This document shows positions 16,956 to 24,797 of a stretch of DNA of 64,000 nt, piece by piece (within the stretch, counting starts at the first letter, position 1; every line of letters begins with the position of its first letter). The notes beneath the pieces are model-generated. The model saw nothing but the letters and a program-made list of their open reading frames with translations, was not told where the DNA came from and did no database searches. The position numbers were made by a program, and so were the translations under genes. The DNA comes from Kitasatospora herbaricolor (GTDB taxonomy: Bacteria; Actinomycetota; Actinomycetes; Streptomycetales; Streptomycetaceae): the NCBI RefSeq assembly GCF_030813695.1, contig NZ_JAUSVA010000002.1:4340001-4404000 (forward strand). The letters are read 5' to 3'.

Positions 16956-17450
16956 TCAGCGGGCGGTGTCCTGGTCGCCGGAGCGGCGCAGGGCGTTCTG
17001 GGCCGCCACGTACTTCAGCATCAGGCGGGCGAATTCGAGGCGTTCGTCCTCGGGCCAGTCCGCGGTGACGTACTCGAAGGCGGATCGCTGGTGGCGCCGG
17101 AACCGGGCCATCAGTTCCCTTCCCTCGGGGCTGAGGTGAAGGATCGTCCGGCGACCGTCCTGCTGGGAGGCGGTGCGGATCAGGTAGCCGGCCCCGATCG
17201 AGTCGGAGACCATCCGGCTGGCGACCGACGGGTCCACGCTGAGGTGCTCGGCCACGGCGCCGACGGTGATCTCGCGGGCCTCCTCGGCCTGTTCGCCCTC
17301 CAGGACGATGTTGAGGACGAGGGTCCGGCTCAGGTCCTTCTGGGAGATCGGGTTCTCGACGTCCAGCAGCGAGGAGCGGCGCAGCTTCCCGAACGCCGGG
17401 CCCACGGCGTCCAGCAGCTCGTCGGCGGTCGCGGGCGGGTGCTTGGTCAT
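16956..17450 (-). CDS. MarR-family transcriptional regulator
   Basis: 164 residues. The MarR winged helix is clear: ITVGAVAEHLSVDPSVASRM as the helix-turn-helix, then DSIGAGYLIRTASQQDGRRT as the wing, and LSPEGRELMARFR. The ATG at 17450 has GAGGG just upstream; an earlier ATG at 17465 lacks this. It is divergent from an NmrA-like oxidoreductase gene, and symmetric elements fill the 99-bp gap. It is most likely the local repressor of that gene and itself, responding to a small phenolic or oxidising ligand, by analogy with the family. Confidence 0.88.
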   Translation of the reverse strand: MTKHPPATADELLDAVGPAFGKLRRSSLLDVENPISQKDLSRTLVLNIVLEGEQAEEAREITVGAVAEHLSVDPSVASRMVSDSIGAGYLIRTASQQDGRRTILHLSPEGRELMARFRRHQRSAFEYVTADWPEDERLEFARLMLKYVAAQNALRRSGDQDTAR

Positions 17451-17488
17451 GCCCTCATCGTACATAGGTGATTCCGCGCAAGCATGTG

Positions 17489-17520
17489 TTGACACGCAAA
17501 CGTGTGCATGTAAGCATGCA
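17489..17520. promoter_or_regulatory. Divergent promoter region with MarR-type inverted repeats
   Basis: TTGACA (17489-17494) could be a -35 for the NmrA-like gene. Overlapping it is ACACG-CAAA-CGTGT (17492-17505), and next to it TGCATG-TAAG-CATGCA (17505-17520). Two adjacent palindromes are expected for a MarR dimer. Confidence 0.5.
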
Positions 17521-17549
17521 TATGTAGCAAGCAATCGATCGGAGTTCTC

Positions 17550-18392
17550 ATGACCACCCTCGTCACCGGCGCCCGCGGCAAGGTCGGACAGGCCGTCGTC
17601 GGCCGTCTGCACGCGGCCGGCCACACCGTCCGCGCCGCCAGCGCCGACCCCTCCGGGCTCACCGTCCCGGACGGCGTCGAGGTCGCCGAGCTCGTCCTCG
17701 ACCGGCCCGCCACCTTCGGGGCCGCCCTCAGCGGCGTGCGCCAGGTGTTCCTCTATCCCAACCCCGCCGGCATCCACGAGCTGGTCGCGGCCGCCGAGGC
17801 CGCGGGCGTCGAACACGTCGTCCTGCTGTCCTCGTCCTCCGTGCTCGGCCCCGACGCCGAGCGGGACCCACTGGCGAGCCACAGCCTGCTGGTCGAGCGA
17901 GCCCTCGCCGCCTCCGGCCTGACCTGCACCTTCCTGCGCCCGGACGCCTTCGCCAGCAACGCCTTCGGCTGGGCCCGCGCCGTCGCGGGCTCGCTCCCGG
18001 TCGAACTCGCCTACCCGGAAGCGCAGATCGCGCCCATCCACCCCGAGGACATCGCCGACATCGCCTTCGAGGCGCTGACCGGCGATTCCCTCACCGGCCG
18101 CTCGCTCACCCTGACCGGCGCCGAGTCGCTCGCCTTCCGCGAGCAGATCGCCCTGCTCGCCGACGCCGTCGGCCGGGAGATCGAGGTCCGCCGGATCACC
18201 CGCCCCGAGGCCGAGCGGCAGCTGGGCACCTTCATGCCCGCGCCGATGGTGTTCTCCCTGCTCAACCTCTGGGAGGCCGCGGACGGACGGCCCGCCGAGG
18301 TCGCCGACACCACGGAGACCCTGCTCGGCCGGCCCGCCCGCACCTTCCGGCAGTGGGCCCACGAGAACGCCGCCGCCTTCGCCGGGCGCTGA
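17550..18392 (+). CDS. NmrA-like NAD(P)-binding oxidoreductase
   Basis: 280 residues. A Rossmann glycine motif opens the protein (TTLVTGARGKVGQAVVGRL), followed by VEHVVLLSSSSVLG and FLRPDAFASNAFGWA, typical of NmrA/quinone-oxidoreductase-2-like atypical SDRs. There is no YxxxK catalytic pair, as usual in this branch, so it may be a redox sensor or a quinone/enone reductase. RBS GGAG lies 7 bases upstream. It is divergent from a MarR regulator and followed 74 bases later by a second MarR-like gene. Confidence 0.85.
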   Translation: MTTLVTGARGKVGQAVVGRLHAAGHTVRAASADPSGLTVPDGVEVAELVLDRPATFGAALSGVRQVFLYPNPAGIHELVAAAEAAGVEHVVLLSSSSVLGPDAERDPLASHSLLVERALAASGLTCTFLRPDAFASNAFGWARAVAGSLPVELAYPEAQIAPIHPEDIADIAFEALTGDSLTGRSLTLTGAESLAFREQIALLADAVGREIEVRRITRPEAERQLGTFMPAPMVFSLLNLWEAADGRPAEVADTTETLLGRPARTFRQWAHENAAAFAGR

Positions 18393-18437
18393 GCCCGCCC
18401 GGGCCTCGCCCGATCCGCCCGCCCCGAACCGGTGACC

Positions 18438-18465
18438 AGGAGCAGGAACAGGAACAGGAGCAGGA
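18438..18465. repeat. GGARCA hexanucleotide repeat before a start codon
   Basis: Four to five GGAGCA/GGAACA units end one base before the ATG at 18467. Each unit contains a purine-rich SD-like core, so copy number could tune translation. Confidence 0.5.
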
Positions 18466-18466
18466 C

Positions 18467-18922
18467 ATGGAACAGCGGCCGCCGATGAAACCCGTCGGCT
18501 ACTGGCTCAACCGCGCCGACGCCGCCCTGACCAGGTACGTCGACGGGATGCTGGCCGGGGACGGCCTCACCCGGCTCGGCTGGCAGGTCCTGAACGTGAT
18601 CGAGGACGACCCGGCGGCCACCGACACCGCGGTACTGACCGTGCTGGCCGCCAACGGCGAGGCCGCCGCGCCGGCCGCCACCGTCGAGTCGCTGGTCACC
18701 GGCGGCTGGGCCGCGCGCCCGGCCCCGGGCCGGCTCGCCCTGACCGACGAGGGCCGGGCCCGGTTCGCCCGGGCGGCCGTCCGGGCCGGGGCCTTCCGCG
18801 AGCGGGTGACGGCCGGTGTCCCGGACGAGGAGTACCGGATCGCCGTCACCGTCCTCGAACGGATCGCGCGCAACGCCGAGGCCGCCGCCGACGCGGCCGG
18901 GTACGCCGGCGGGCGGCGCTGA
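18467..18922 (+). CDS. MarR-like winged-helix protein
   Basis: 151 residues. WLNRADAALTRYVDGMLAGD and RLGWQVLNVIEDDPAATDTA are the MarR N-terminal helices; ALTDEGRARFARAAVRAGAF is the post-wing segment. The recognition helix is weakly conserved (ATVESLVTGGWAARPAPGRL), so DNA binding is less certain than for its neighbour. It follows the NmrA-like gene in the same direction and its SD is formed by a GGARCA repeat. It converges on the sigma-recombinase fusion gene, with 28 bases between stops. Confidence 0.75.
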   Translation: MEQRPPMKPVGYWLNRADAALTRYVDGMLAGDGLTRLGWQVLNVIEDDPAATDTAVLTVLAANGEAAAPAATVESLVTGGWAARPAPGRLALTDEGRARFARAAVRAGAFRERVTAGVPDEEYRIAVTVLERIARNAEAAADAAGYAGGRR

Positions 18923-18950
18923 GCCCCACCCCTGGCGCGGGCTCCCCTGG

Positions 18951-20939
18951 TCAGCTGCCGGGCTTGAGCCGCCCGAGGGTGAAGCCCTCCCCCGCCGGGT
19001 CCAGCTCCCGGGTGAACCGCTTGAAGAGGTGCTCGGCCCGCTCGTACGACAGCCGGCCGCGGCCGGTGTGCGGGCACAGGTCGGCCGGTCCCGGCGTCCG
19101 GGCCGGGCCGGGCCGCCGGTCGGCGAGGAAGAGCGGCCCGGCGGACCGGCCGGCCAGCAGGCCGGGGAGCAGCCGGGCCGTCCCGGCGCGCCAGCTCACC
19201 CAGCCGTCGCCCGCGCGGGCCCGGCGGTCCTCCAGGTCCAGGTCCTCGACGTTCAGCGCCAGCACGACCCGGACGGCGGCCGCCGACTCGTGCAGCAGCC
19301 GCCACAGGGCCAGCTCGCGCGGCGCCGGGCCCGGGCGGCTCCAGAGCGCCGCCAGCTGGTCCGGCCCGAGCGGCTCGGTCCGCCGCCCCGGCCCGGCCCG
19401 CCGGGCCAGCCCGTCGGCCAGGTCGTCGGCACCCGCCCAGGTGCCGAAGGAGCGGACGGCCGAGCGGTGGCGGTTCCAGGTGGCGGCCGCCGCGGCGCCC
19501 CAGGACGCCGTGAAGGTCCGCGCCACGTCCTCGGGCGTCACGGTGGCCAGCGGCCGCCGCTCGCCCAGGGCCAGGCCGAGCCGCCGCAGGGTCTGCCCGT
19601 ACGAACGGACCGTCCCGGTGTCCAGGTCCCCGCGCGCGAGGAACTCCGCCGTCGCGTCACCGAGGGTGCGGACCGCGCCGGCGGCCGGTCCGATCCCGTC
19701 CGCCCGCCGGTGGAGGAAGGCCCGTTCGGCGGCGTTCCCGGTCAACGAGGCGGCGCGCTGGAACTCCAGCCGCGCCTCCTCCCGCCGGCCGAGCCCCAGC
19801 AGCAGGTCACCGCGCACGCTCGGCAGCAGGTGGTAGTCGCGCAGCGCCGGGTCGGCGGCGAGGGCGTCCGCCACCGCGAGGCCGGCCTGCGGCCCGCGCG
19901 CCCGGCCCAGTGCCACCGCCCGGTTCAGCCGCACGACCGGCGTTGGCAGCAGCCTGACCAGCGACTCGTACAGCGCCGCGATCTGTTCCCAGTCGGTCTC
20001 CGCCGCGGTCCGGGCCTGCGCGTGACAGACCGCGACGGCCGCCTGCAGCACGTACGGGCCGGGCGTCCCGCCGATCCGGCGGGCCGTCAGCATCGCGGTG
20101 AAGCCCCGGCGGATGCGCAGCTGGTCCCAGCGGCCGCGGTTCTGCTCGTGCAGCTGTACGGGCTCGCCCGCCGGGCCGGTCCGGGCGCCCGAGCGGGACT
20201 CCTGGATCTCCATCAGGGCGAGCAGCCCGTGCACCTCGGCCTCGTCGGGGACGAGTTCGGCCAGCAGCCGGCCCAGCCGCAGTGCCTCGTGGCAGAGCCC
20301 GGGGCGCATCAGGTCGTCGCCGGAGGTGGCCGAGTAGCCCTCGTTGAAGATCAGGTAGACCACTTCGAGCACCGAGGACAGCCGCCCGGCCAGCTCCGGT
20401 CCCTCGGGCAGGGTGAACGGCACCCGCTCCTCGGCCAGCGTCCGCTTCGCCGCGGCGATCCGCCGGGCGACGGTGGGCTCGTTGACCAGGAAGGCCCGCG
20501 CGATCTCCTGCGCCGTCAGCCCGCCGAGCAGCCGCAGGGTCAGGGCGATCCGTCCCTCGGCCGGCAGCACGGGGTGACAGGAGATGAAGATCAGCCGCAG
20601 CAGGTCGTCCTGCTCGGGGGCGGGCGGCGACCCCGGTTCGAAGTCCCCCTGCTGCTCCAGCTCGTGGGCGAGCTGCTCCTGCTGCAGCGTCAGGCGCCTG
20701 GAGCGGCGGACGTGGTCGACGGCCCGGCGCTTGGCGACGGCCGTCAGCCAGGCGCCGGGGTTGTCCGGCGCACCGGCGTCGGGCCACTGTTCGAGTGCGG
20801 CGACCAGGGCGTCCTGCGCCAGCTCCTCGGCGAGGCCGACGTCGCGGACCATCCGGGTGAGGGCGGCGACGATCCTGGCCGACTCCAGCTTCCAGACCGC
20901 GTCGATCGTGCGGTGGGCATCCAGCACGGGCACGATCAC
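18951..20939 (-). CDS. ECF42-type sigma factor fused to a degenerate tyrosine-recombinase domain
   Basis: 662 residues from a GTG start (20937-20939). Residues 1-175 are ECF sigma regions 2 and 4 (AEELAQDALVAALEQWP; GLTAQEIARAFLVNEPTVAR). Residues 180-415 are the long helical tail of ECF42 proteins (VVYLIFNEGYSAT; VVRLNRAVALGRARGP; DYHLLPSVRGDLLLGLGR). From about 428 a second protein begins: a SAM-like core-binding domain (TVRSYGQTLRRLGLALGE; TWNRHRSAVRSFGTWA), then a tyrosine-recombinase catalytic fold (ALWRLLHESAAAVRVVLALN; LSYERAEHLFKRFTREL). At the usual HxLR box the sequence is TLGRLKPGS and stops: histidine and arginine are replaced and no tyrosine follows. The frame is continuous. A YCII gene, the normal ECF42 partner, is upstream. 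Fusion is seen; regulatory role is inference. Confidence 0.88.
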   Translation of the reverse strand: MIVPVLDAHRTIDAVWKLESARIVAALTRMVRDVGLAEELAQDALVAALEQWPDAGAPDNPGAWLTAVAKRRAVDHVRRSRRLTLQQEQLAHELEQQGDFEPGSPPAPEQDDLLRLIFISCHPVLPAEGRIALTLRLLGGLTAQEIARAFLVNEPTVARRIAAAKRTLAEERVPFTLPEGPELAGRLSSVLEVVYLIFNEGYSATSGDDLMRPGLCHEALRLGRLLAELVPDEAEVHGLLALMEIQESRSGARTGPAGEPVQLHEQNRGRWDQLRIRRGFTAMLTARRIGGTPGPYVLQAAVAVCHAQARTAAETDWEQIAALYESLVRLLPTPVVRLNRAVALGRARGPQAGLAVADALAADPALRDYHLLPSVRGDLLLGLGRREEARLEFQRAASLTGNAAERAFLHRRADGIGPAAGAVRTLGDATAEFLARGDLDTGTVRSYGQTLRRLGLALGERRPLATVTPEDVARTFTASWGAAAAATWNRHRSAVRSFGTWAGADDLADGLARRAGPGRRTEPLGPDQLAALWSRPGPAPRELALWRLLHESAAAVRVVLALNVEDLDLEDRRARAGDGWVSWRAGTARLLPGLLAGRSAGPLFLADRRPGPARTPGPADLCPHTGRGRLSYERAEHLFKRFTRELDPAGEGFTLGRLKPGS

Positions 20940-21090
20940 AGCATCCGCCCCGGCCGGGCCGCAAGCCGGGACGGCGGAGCGGCGGGACGGACCCCGGGGG
21001 GCGGCCGAAGGCGCCGGCAGAACGCCCCGTGGACCGGACGCGGTGCCGGGCGGCGTCCCGATCGGGATGCCGCCCGGCCGGCCGGGTCGG

Positions 21091-21414
21091 TCAGGGGCCG
21101 AACACCTGCTGGACCACGCTCTCGCCGTCACCGACGATCCGGCGGAAGCGTCGGGCCAGTTCGATCGCCTCCTCCTTGGAGCGGACCTCGATCAGGGCGA
21201 AGCCGGCCACGGCCTCCTTCGCCTCGGCGAACGGCCCGTCCGTCACGGTGATCTCGTCCCCGGCGGAGGTCACCACGATCCCGCCCGGCTCAAGTCCGCC
21301 GGTGGCCAGCAGGACGCCGGCCGCGCTCAGCTCCTCGATGAACTTGCCCATCTCGGCGAAGAGGGCCTCGTCAGGTGCGGTGTCGGTGGCCTTGGTCGTC
21401 ATCAGGTAGCGCAT
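21091..21414 (-). CDS. YCII/DGPF-domain protein, ECF42 partner
   Basis: 107 residues. Diagnostic motifs are MRYLMTTKATD at the start, GGLEPGGIVVTS in the middle, and TDGPFAEAKEAVAGFALIEV containing DGPF. The fold is a ferredoxin-like alpha/beta barrel. DGPF genes are almost always encoded beside ECF42 sigma factors and are among their targets; here the sigma gene lies 151 bases downstream in the same direction. Biochemical role of the family is not settled. A large palindrome lies just upstream. Confidence 0.92.
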   Translation of the reverse strand: MRYLMTTKATDTAPDEALFAEMGKFIEELSAAGVLLATGGLEPGGIVVTSAGDEITVTDGPFAEAKEAVAGFALIEVRSKEEAIELARRFRRIVGDGESVVQQVFGP

Positions 21415-21458
21415 GTTCTCTCCTCGGTCGGGTCGTCCGGTGACTTGCTTCTGCCCAG

Positions 21459-21521
21459 ACGTCGATCGGGGCGATGTGACAGGGAACGGCCACGTTCCCT
21501 GTCACATCGGCGGTTCGACGT
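21459..21521. promoter_or_regulatory. 63-bp nested palindrome between YCII and DUF998 genes
   Basis: A perfect 17-bp inverted repeat, CGATGTGACAGGGAACG (21472-21488) and its complement (21493-21509), with spacer GCCA. Outside it ACGTCGA (21459-21465) is mirrored by TCGACGT (21515-21521). So both divergent genes see TGTCACATCG then TCGACGT with near-equal spacing. Probably a shared promoter/operator for the sigma system; the published ECF42 promoter word TGTCGA was not found intact. Confidence 0.65.
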
Positions 21522-21565
21522 GGAGGCGAGAACCGAGCAGCCCGCCCCGGAAAGAGAGACCCGCC

Positions 21566-22267
21566 ATGAGCACCGTCCAGCTCCCCACCGCTTCCACCGG
21601 CACCGATGCCTCCACCACCACCGCACCCACCCCCGCGGCAGCCCGGGCCGGCACCCGGACCCTGCTGGCCTGCCTGGTCGTCGCGGCGCCGCTGTGGGCC
21701 GTCGTCTCGCTGGTCCAGGCGGGCTGCCGGGAGGGCTTCGACCTCACCCGGCACCCGCTGAGCGCGCTCAGCAACGGCTCCCTCGGCCGGCTGCAGATCA
21801 GCAACTTCCTGCTCGCCGGCCTGCTGACCACCCTCGGCGCGAAGGGCCTGCGCCGGGTGATGCACGGTACGCCCGGCGGCACCTGGGCGCCCCGGCTGGT
21901 CCGGGTGTTCGGCCTGGGCATGGTCGCGGCCGGCGTCTTCGTGATGGCCCCGGCCGACGGCTTCCCGGCGGGCACCCCGGCCGGGCCGCCCGCCACGCCC
22001 GGTCCGGGCGGTTACGGCCACATGGCGGCCGGCTCGATCGCCTTCACCGCCCTGATCGCCGCCTGCTACGTCCTCGGCCGCCACTTCTCCCGGGCCGGGC
22101 AGCGGGGTGCGGCGATCGCCTCCCGGGTGGCCGGCACCGCGCTGCTGCTGGGCGACGGCTGGGCGATGGGCGGCGGCCCGGCCGGCACGGTGACCCTGGC
22201 CGTCGGCGTCATCACCGCGATGCTCTGGGTCTCCGTGGTCGCCGCCCGCGCCCGCCGCACCGCCTGA
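21566..22267 (+). CDS. DUF998 family membrane protein
   Basis: 233 residues. After a Thr/Ala-rich N-terminus there are six hydrophobic segments (LLACLVVAAPLWAVVSLVQA; ISNFLLAGLLTTLGAKGL; VFGLGMVAAGVFVMAPADG; IAFTALIAACYVLGRHFS and two more). GFDLTRHPLSALSNGSLG is the DUF998 hallmark loop. Function of DUF998 is unknown. It is divergent from the YCII/ECF42 pair across a symmetric element, so it is a likely target of that sigma factor. A terminator follows. Confidence 0.85.
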   Translation: MSTVQLPTASTGTDASTTTAPTPAAARAGTRTLLACLVVAAPLWAVVSLVQAGCREGFDLTRHPLSALSNGSLGRLQISNFLLAGLLTTLGAKGLRRVMHGTPGGTWAPRLVRVFGLGMVAAGVFVMAPADGFPAGTPAGPPATPGPGGYGHMAAGSIAFTALIAACYVLGRHFSRAGQRGAAIASRVAGTALLLGDGWAMGGGPAGTVTLAVGVITAMLWVSVVAARARRTA

Positions 22268-22334
22268 GTCCCGCCGGACCGGCGGACGCACGGACGCACG
22301 AACAGGCGAGGGACGGACAGCCGGACGCACGGAC

Positions 22335-22368
22335 GAGGACCCCGACCGGAAACCCGGTCGGGGTCCTC
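22335..22368. terminator. Strong bidirectional terminator
   Basis: GAGGACCCCGACCGG (22335-22349) and its exact complement (22354-22368), 4-base loop, between the convergent DUF998 and MFS genes. Confidence 0.8.
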
Positions 22369-22430
22369 CCCTGCCGCCTGAGGACCCCCGTACCCCAGGC
22401 CTCCCACGCCCCGGCGCCGCCGGGCGGCCC

Positions 22431-23621
22431 TCAGGCCGCGAGCGCGTGGTCGGTACGGTGGGCGACCCGGCCGCGCAGGGCGAAGGTCGCCGCCGAGCTG
22501 AGCAGGCCGCCGAGCAGCGCGATCCACCACAGGGCGTTCGCGCCGAGACCGGTGTAGAGGGTGACGCCCAGAGTGAGGGCGGCGAACCGGGCGAGCCCCC
22601 AGGTCCAGCTGAAGGCGCCCTGGTAGCGGCCGCGGGCGTGCGCCGGGGCGAGGTTGGCGACCATCGCGGCGGCGATCCCGGCCACGACGGCCTCGCCCAG
22701 CGACCAGACGACCACCGAGAGGGCGAAGCCGGCGATGCTGTCCGCGAGGCCGGTGAGCGCCACCCCGACGGCGATCAGCACACTGCCGGCGGCCTGGACG
22801 GGCAGCTGCGGCAGCCGGGCCAGCCAGGCCGTCGCGAACGGCTGGACGCCCACCACCAGCAGGGCGTTGACCGCCGCCATGGCGCCGTACACGGCCGGCG
22901 TGAGCCCGCTGTCGTGGACGGCCAGCGGCAGCGCGACCTCGGTCAGCGAGTAGACGAAGAGCTGCACGCCGAACAGCGGGAGCAGCGCCATCAGCAGGCC
23001 GTCCCGCAGGACGACGCCGTAGCCGACGCCGTCCCGGTCGCCCGCCGGCGCCTTCGCCACCGGCCCGGTCTCGCGCAGCCGGGTCACCACGAGGGCGTAG
23101 ACCAGCATGGTGCCGGCGTCCACCGCGAAGAGCAGCCGGTAGCCGTGCTCGGCCAGGTAGCCGCCGAGCACCCCGGCCGCCGCCGTACCGATGTTGACGC
23201 CCCATCCGAACAGGGCGTACGCGCGCCGGCGGCGCTCCGCGTCCACCGCGTCGGCCATCAGCGCGTACGCGGCCGGGCCGACCGTCGCCCCGGCGGCGCT
23301 GAGCAGCAGTGCGGCGGCGGCCATCGTGGCCACGCCGGGCGCCACGTACAGCGCCCCCTGCGCCACCGCCGCGCCGAGCAGCCCGATCAGCATCGTCGGA
23401 CGGCGCCCGATCCGGTCGGCGAGCAGGCCGCCGACCGCCGGTCCGAGCAGGTTGCCCGCCCCGAGGGCCCCGAGCACGTACGAGGTCTCGCTGCCGGTGA
23501 CGCCCCGGGCCGCCAGGAAGAACACCAGGAAGGGGGTGACCAGGTAGCCGAGCCGGTTGACGATGGTGCCGGCGAACAAGGTCCAGACGGTGGGCGGGAG
23601 TCCGCGGAAGGTGGAGAGCAT
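22431..23621 (-). CDS. MFS transporter, 12-TM drug-efflux type
   Basis: 396 residues with about 12 hydrophobic segments. The MFS loop 2-3 motif is GLLADRIGRRPTMLIGLLGA and a second half-motif is ERRRRAYALFGWGVNIG, characteristic of multidrug-resistance-like MFS proteins (MDR, YdhP/Bmr type). It would export small molecules using the proton gradient. Divergent from a DUF5937/ArsR-type regulator, with an inverted repeat between; that protein is its likely repressor. Confidence 0.9.
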   Translation of the reverse strand: MLSTFRGLPPTVWTLFAGTIVNRLGYLVTPFLVFFLAARGVTGSETSYVLGALGAGNLLGPAVGGLLADRIGRRPTMLIGLLGAAVAQGALYVAPGVATMAAAALLLSAAGATVGPAAYALMADAVDAERRRRAYALFGWGVNIGTAAAGVLGGYLAEHGYRLLFAVDAGTMLVYALVVTRLRETGPVAKAPAGDRDGVGYGVVLRDGLLMALLPLFGVQLFVYSLTEVALPLAVHDSGLTPAVYGAMAAVNALLVVGVQPFATAWLARLPQLPVQAAGSVLIAVGVALTGLADSIAGFALSVVVWSLGEAVVAGIAAAMVANLAPAHARGRYQGAFSWTWGLARFAALTLGVTLYTGLGANALWWIALLGGLLSSAATFALRGRVAHRTDHALAA

Positions 23622-23658
23622 GGGACGAGCCTGCGGCCGCACCGCCCCCGGGCACCAT

Positions 23659-23680
23659 TGATTAAGCTGAGACCGAATCA
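23659..23680. promoter_or_regulatory. Candidate operator between MFS and DUF5937 genes
   Basis: TGATT (23659-23663) and AATCA (23676-23680) form an inverted repeat with a 12-base spacer in a locally AT-rich patch between divergent starts. Confidence 0.4.
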
Positions 23681-23705
23681 GTCGGGCCAACCTGGAGGGT
23701 GACGG

Positions 23706-24713
23706 ATGGAGTCGGGGCTGAGCTTCTCCGCGGCGGACCTGGCGCAGACCCGCTTCGCGGTCTCCCCGATGTGGGAGGTCGTCACCAGCTTCCGGCTGCT
23801 CAGGGCGCAGGCCGAGCCGCCGGTGCACCGGCGCTGGGCCGCGCAGGTGGGCCCCCGGCTGGTGCGGGCCGGGCTCGGCCGCGGGTGGCTGGCCGAGCTG
23901 ATCCCCGCGCACGGCTATCTGGCCGACCTGCTCAATCCGACGCCGGCCAGTCCCTTCCCCGCCCTCGCGGCCGAGTTGGAGGCGATCCGGCGGACGGCGC
24001 CGGAGCGGGTCCGGACCGAGCTGGACGTGCTGGGCACCGAGCGGGACGCGGCCGCCTCCCCGCGGGTCCGGCTGCTCCGCGAGGACCCGGGGGCGGCGCT
24101 GGAGAAGGTGACGGCCGAGATCGAGGTGTACTGGGAGATCGCCCTCGCGCCCTACTGGGCCAGGATCCGCCAACTGCTCGAAGCCGACGTCTTCCACCGG
24201 GCCCGGCAGGTGGCCGAGCACGGCTCCGCCCACGTCCTCAACGAACTGCACGCCTCGGTGCGGTGGGACGACGGCACCCTGCACCTGGTCCGCCGGCACT
24301 GCGCGCTGACCCGGGACCAGGCCGGCTCGGGCCTGCTGCTGGTGCCCTCGGCCTTCGCCTGGCCACGCGTGCTGACCCGTTCGGTCCCGCCGGACCCTCC
24401 GCAGCTCGCCTACCCGGCCCGCGGCATCGGCACCCTCTGGGAGCCCCGGACCAGCACCTCCGCCGAGGCGGTCGCCGGCGTCCTCGGCCGCTCCCGGGCG
24501 CTGCTGCTGGCCGAGCTCGACACCCCGGCCTCCACCACCCAGCTGGCCAGGCACTGCGGCCTGTCCGCGGCCGGCGTCTCCCAGCACCTCACCGCCCTGC
24601 GGGACGCCGGCCTGGTCACCGCCCACCGCAGCGGCCGGTCCGTCCTGTACGCCCGCACGGCCGTCGCGGACGCCCTGCTCTGCCCGGCGCGGGGCGCCCT
24701 CGACCGGGCCTGA
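23706..24713 (+). CDS. DUF5937/ArsR-type winged-helix regulator
   Basis: 335 residues, ATG with GGAGG upstream. The long N-terminal domain (about 1-250: MESGLSFSAADLAQTRFAVS; PMWEVVTSFRLLRAQAEP) matches DUF5937. The C-terminus is an ArsR-like winged helix: SRALLLAELDTPASTTQLAR, then HCGLSAAGVSQHLTALRDAG and VLYARTAVADAL. No metal-binding cysteine pair is evident, so it is probably ligand-responsive rather than a metal sensor. It is divergent from the MFS gene and most likely regulates it. Confidence 0.88.
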   Translation: MESGLSFSAADLAQTRFAVSPMWEVVTSFRLLRAQAEPPVHRRWAAQVGPRLVRAGLGRGWLAELIPAHGYLADLLNPTPASPFPALAAELEAIRRTAPERVRTELDVLGTERDAAASPRVRLLREDPGAALEKVTAEIEVYWEIALAPYWARIRQLLEADVFHRARQVAEHGSAHVLNELHASVRWDDGTLHLVRRHCALTRDQAGSGLLLVPSAFAWPRVLTRSVPPDPPQLAYPARGIGTLWEPRTSTSAEAVAGVLGRSRALLLAELDTPASTTQLARHCGLSAAGVSQHLTALRDAGLVTAHRSGRSVLYARTAVADALLCPARGALDRA

Positions 24714-24797
24714 CCCGCCCCGTCCAGGCCCCGGTGCCGAGCGCTCGGCACCGGCCCCCCGCCGGTGCCAGACTGGTGATGAGCGACGGAGGACGCC

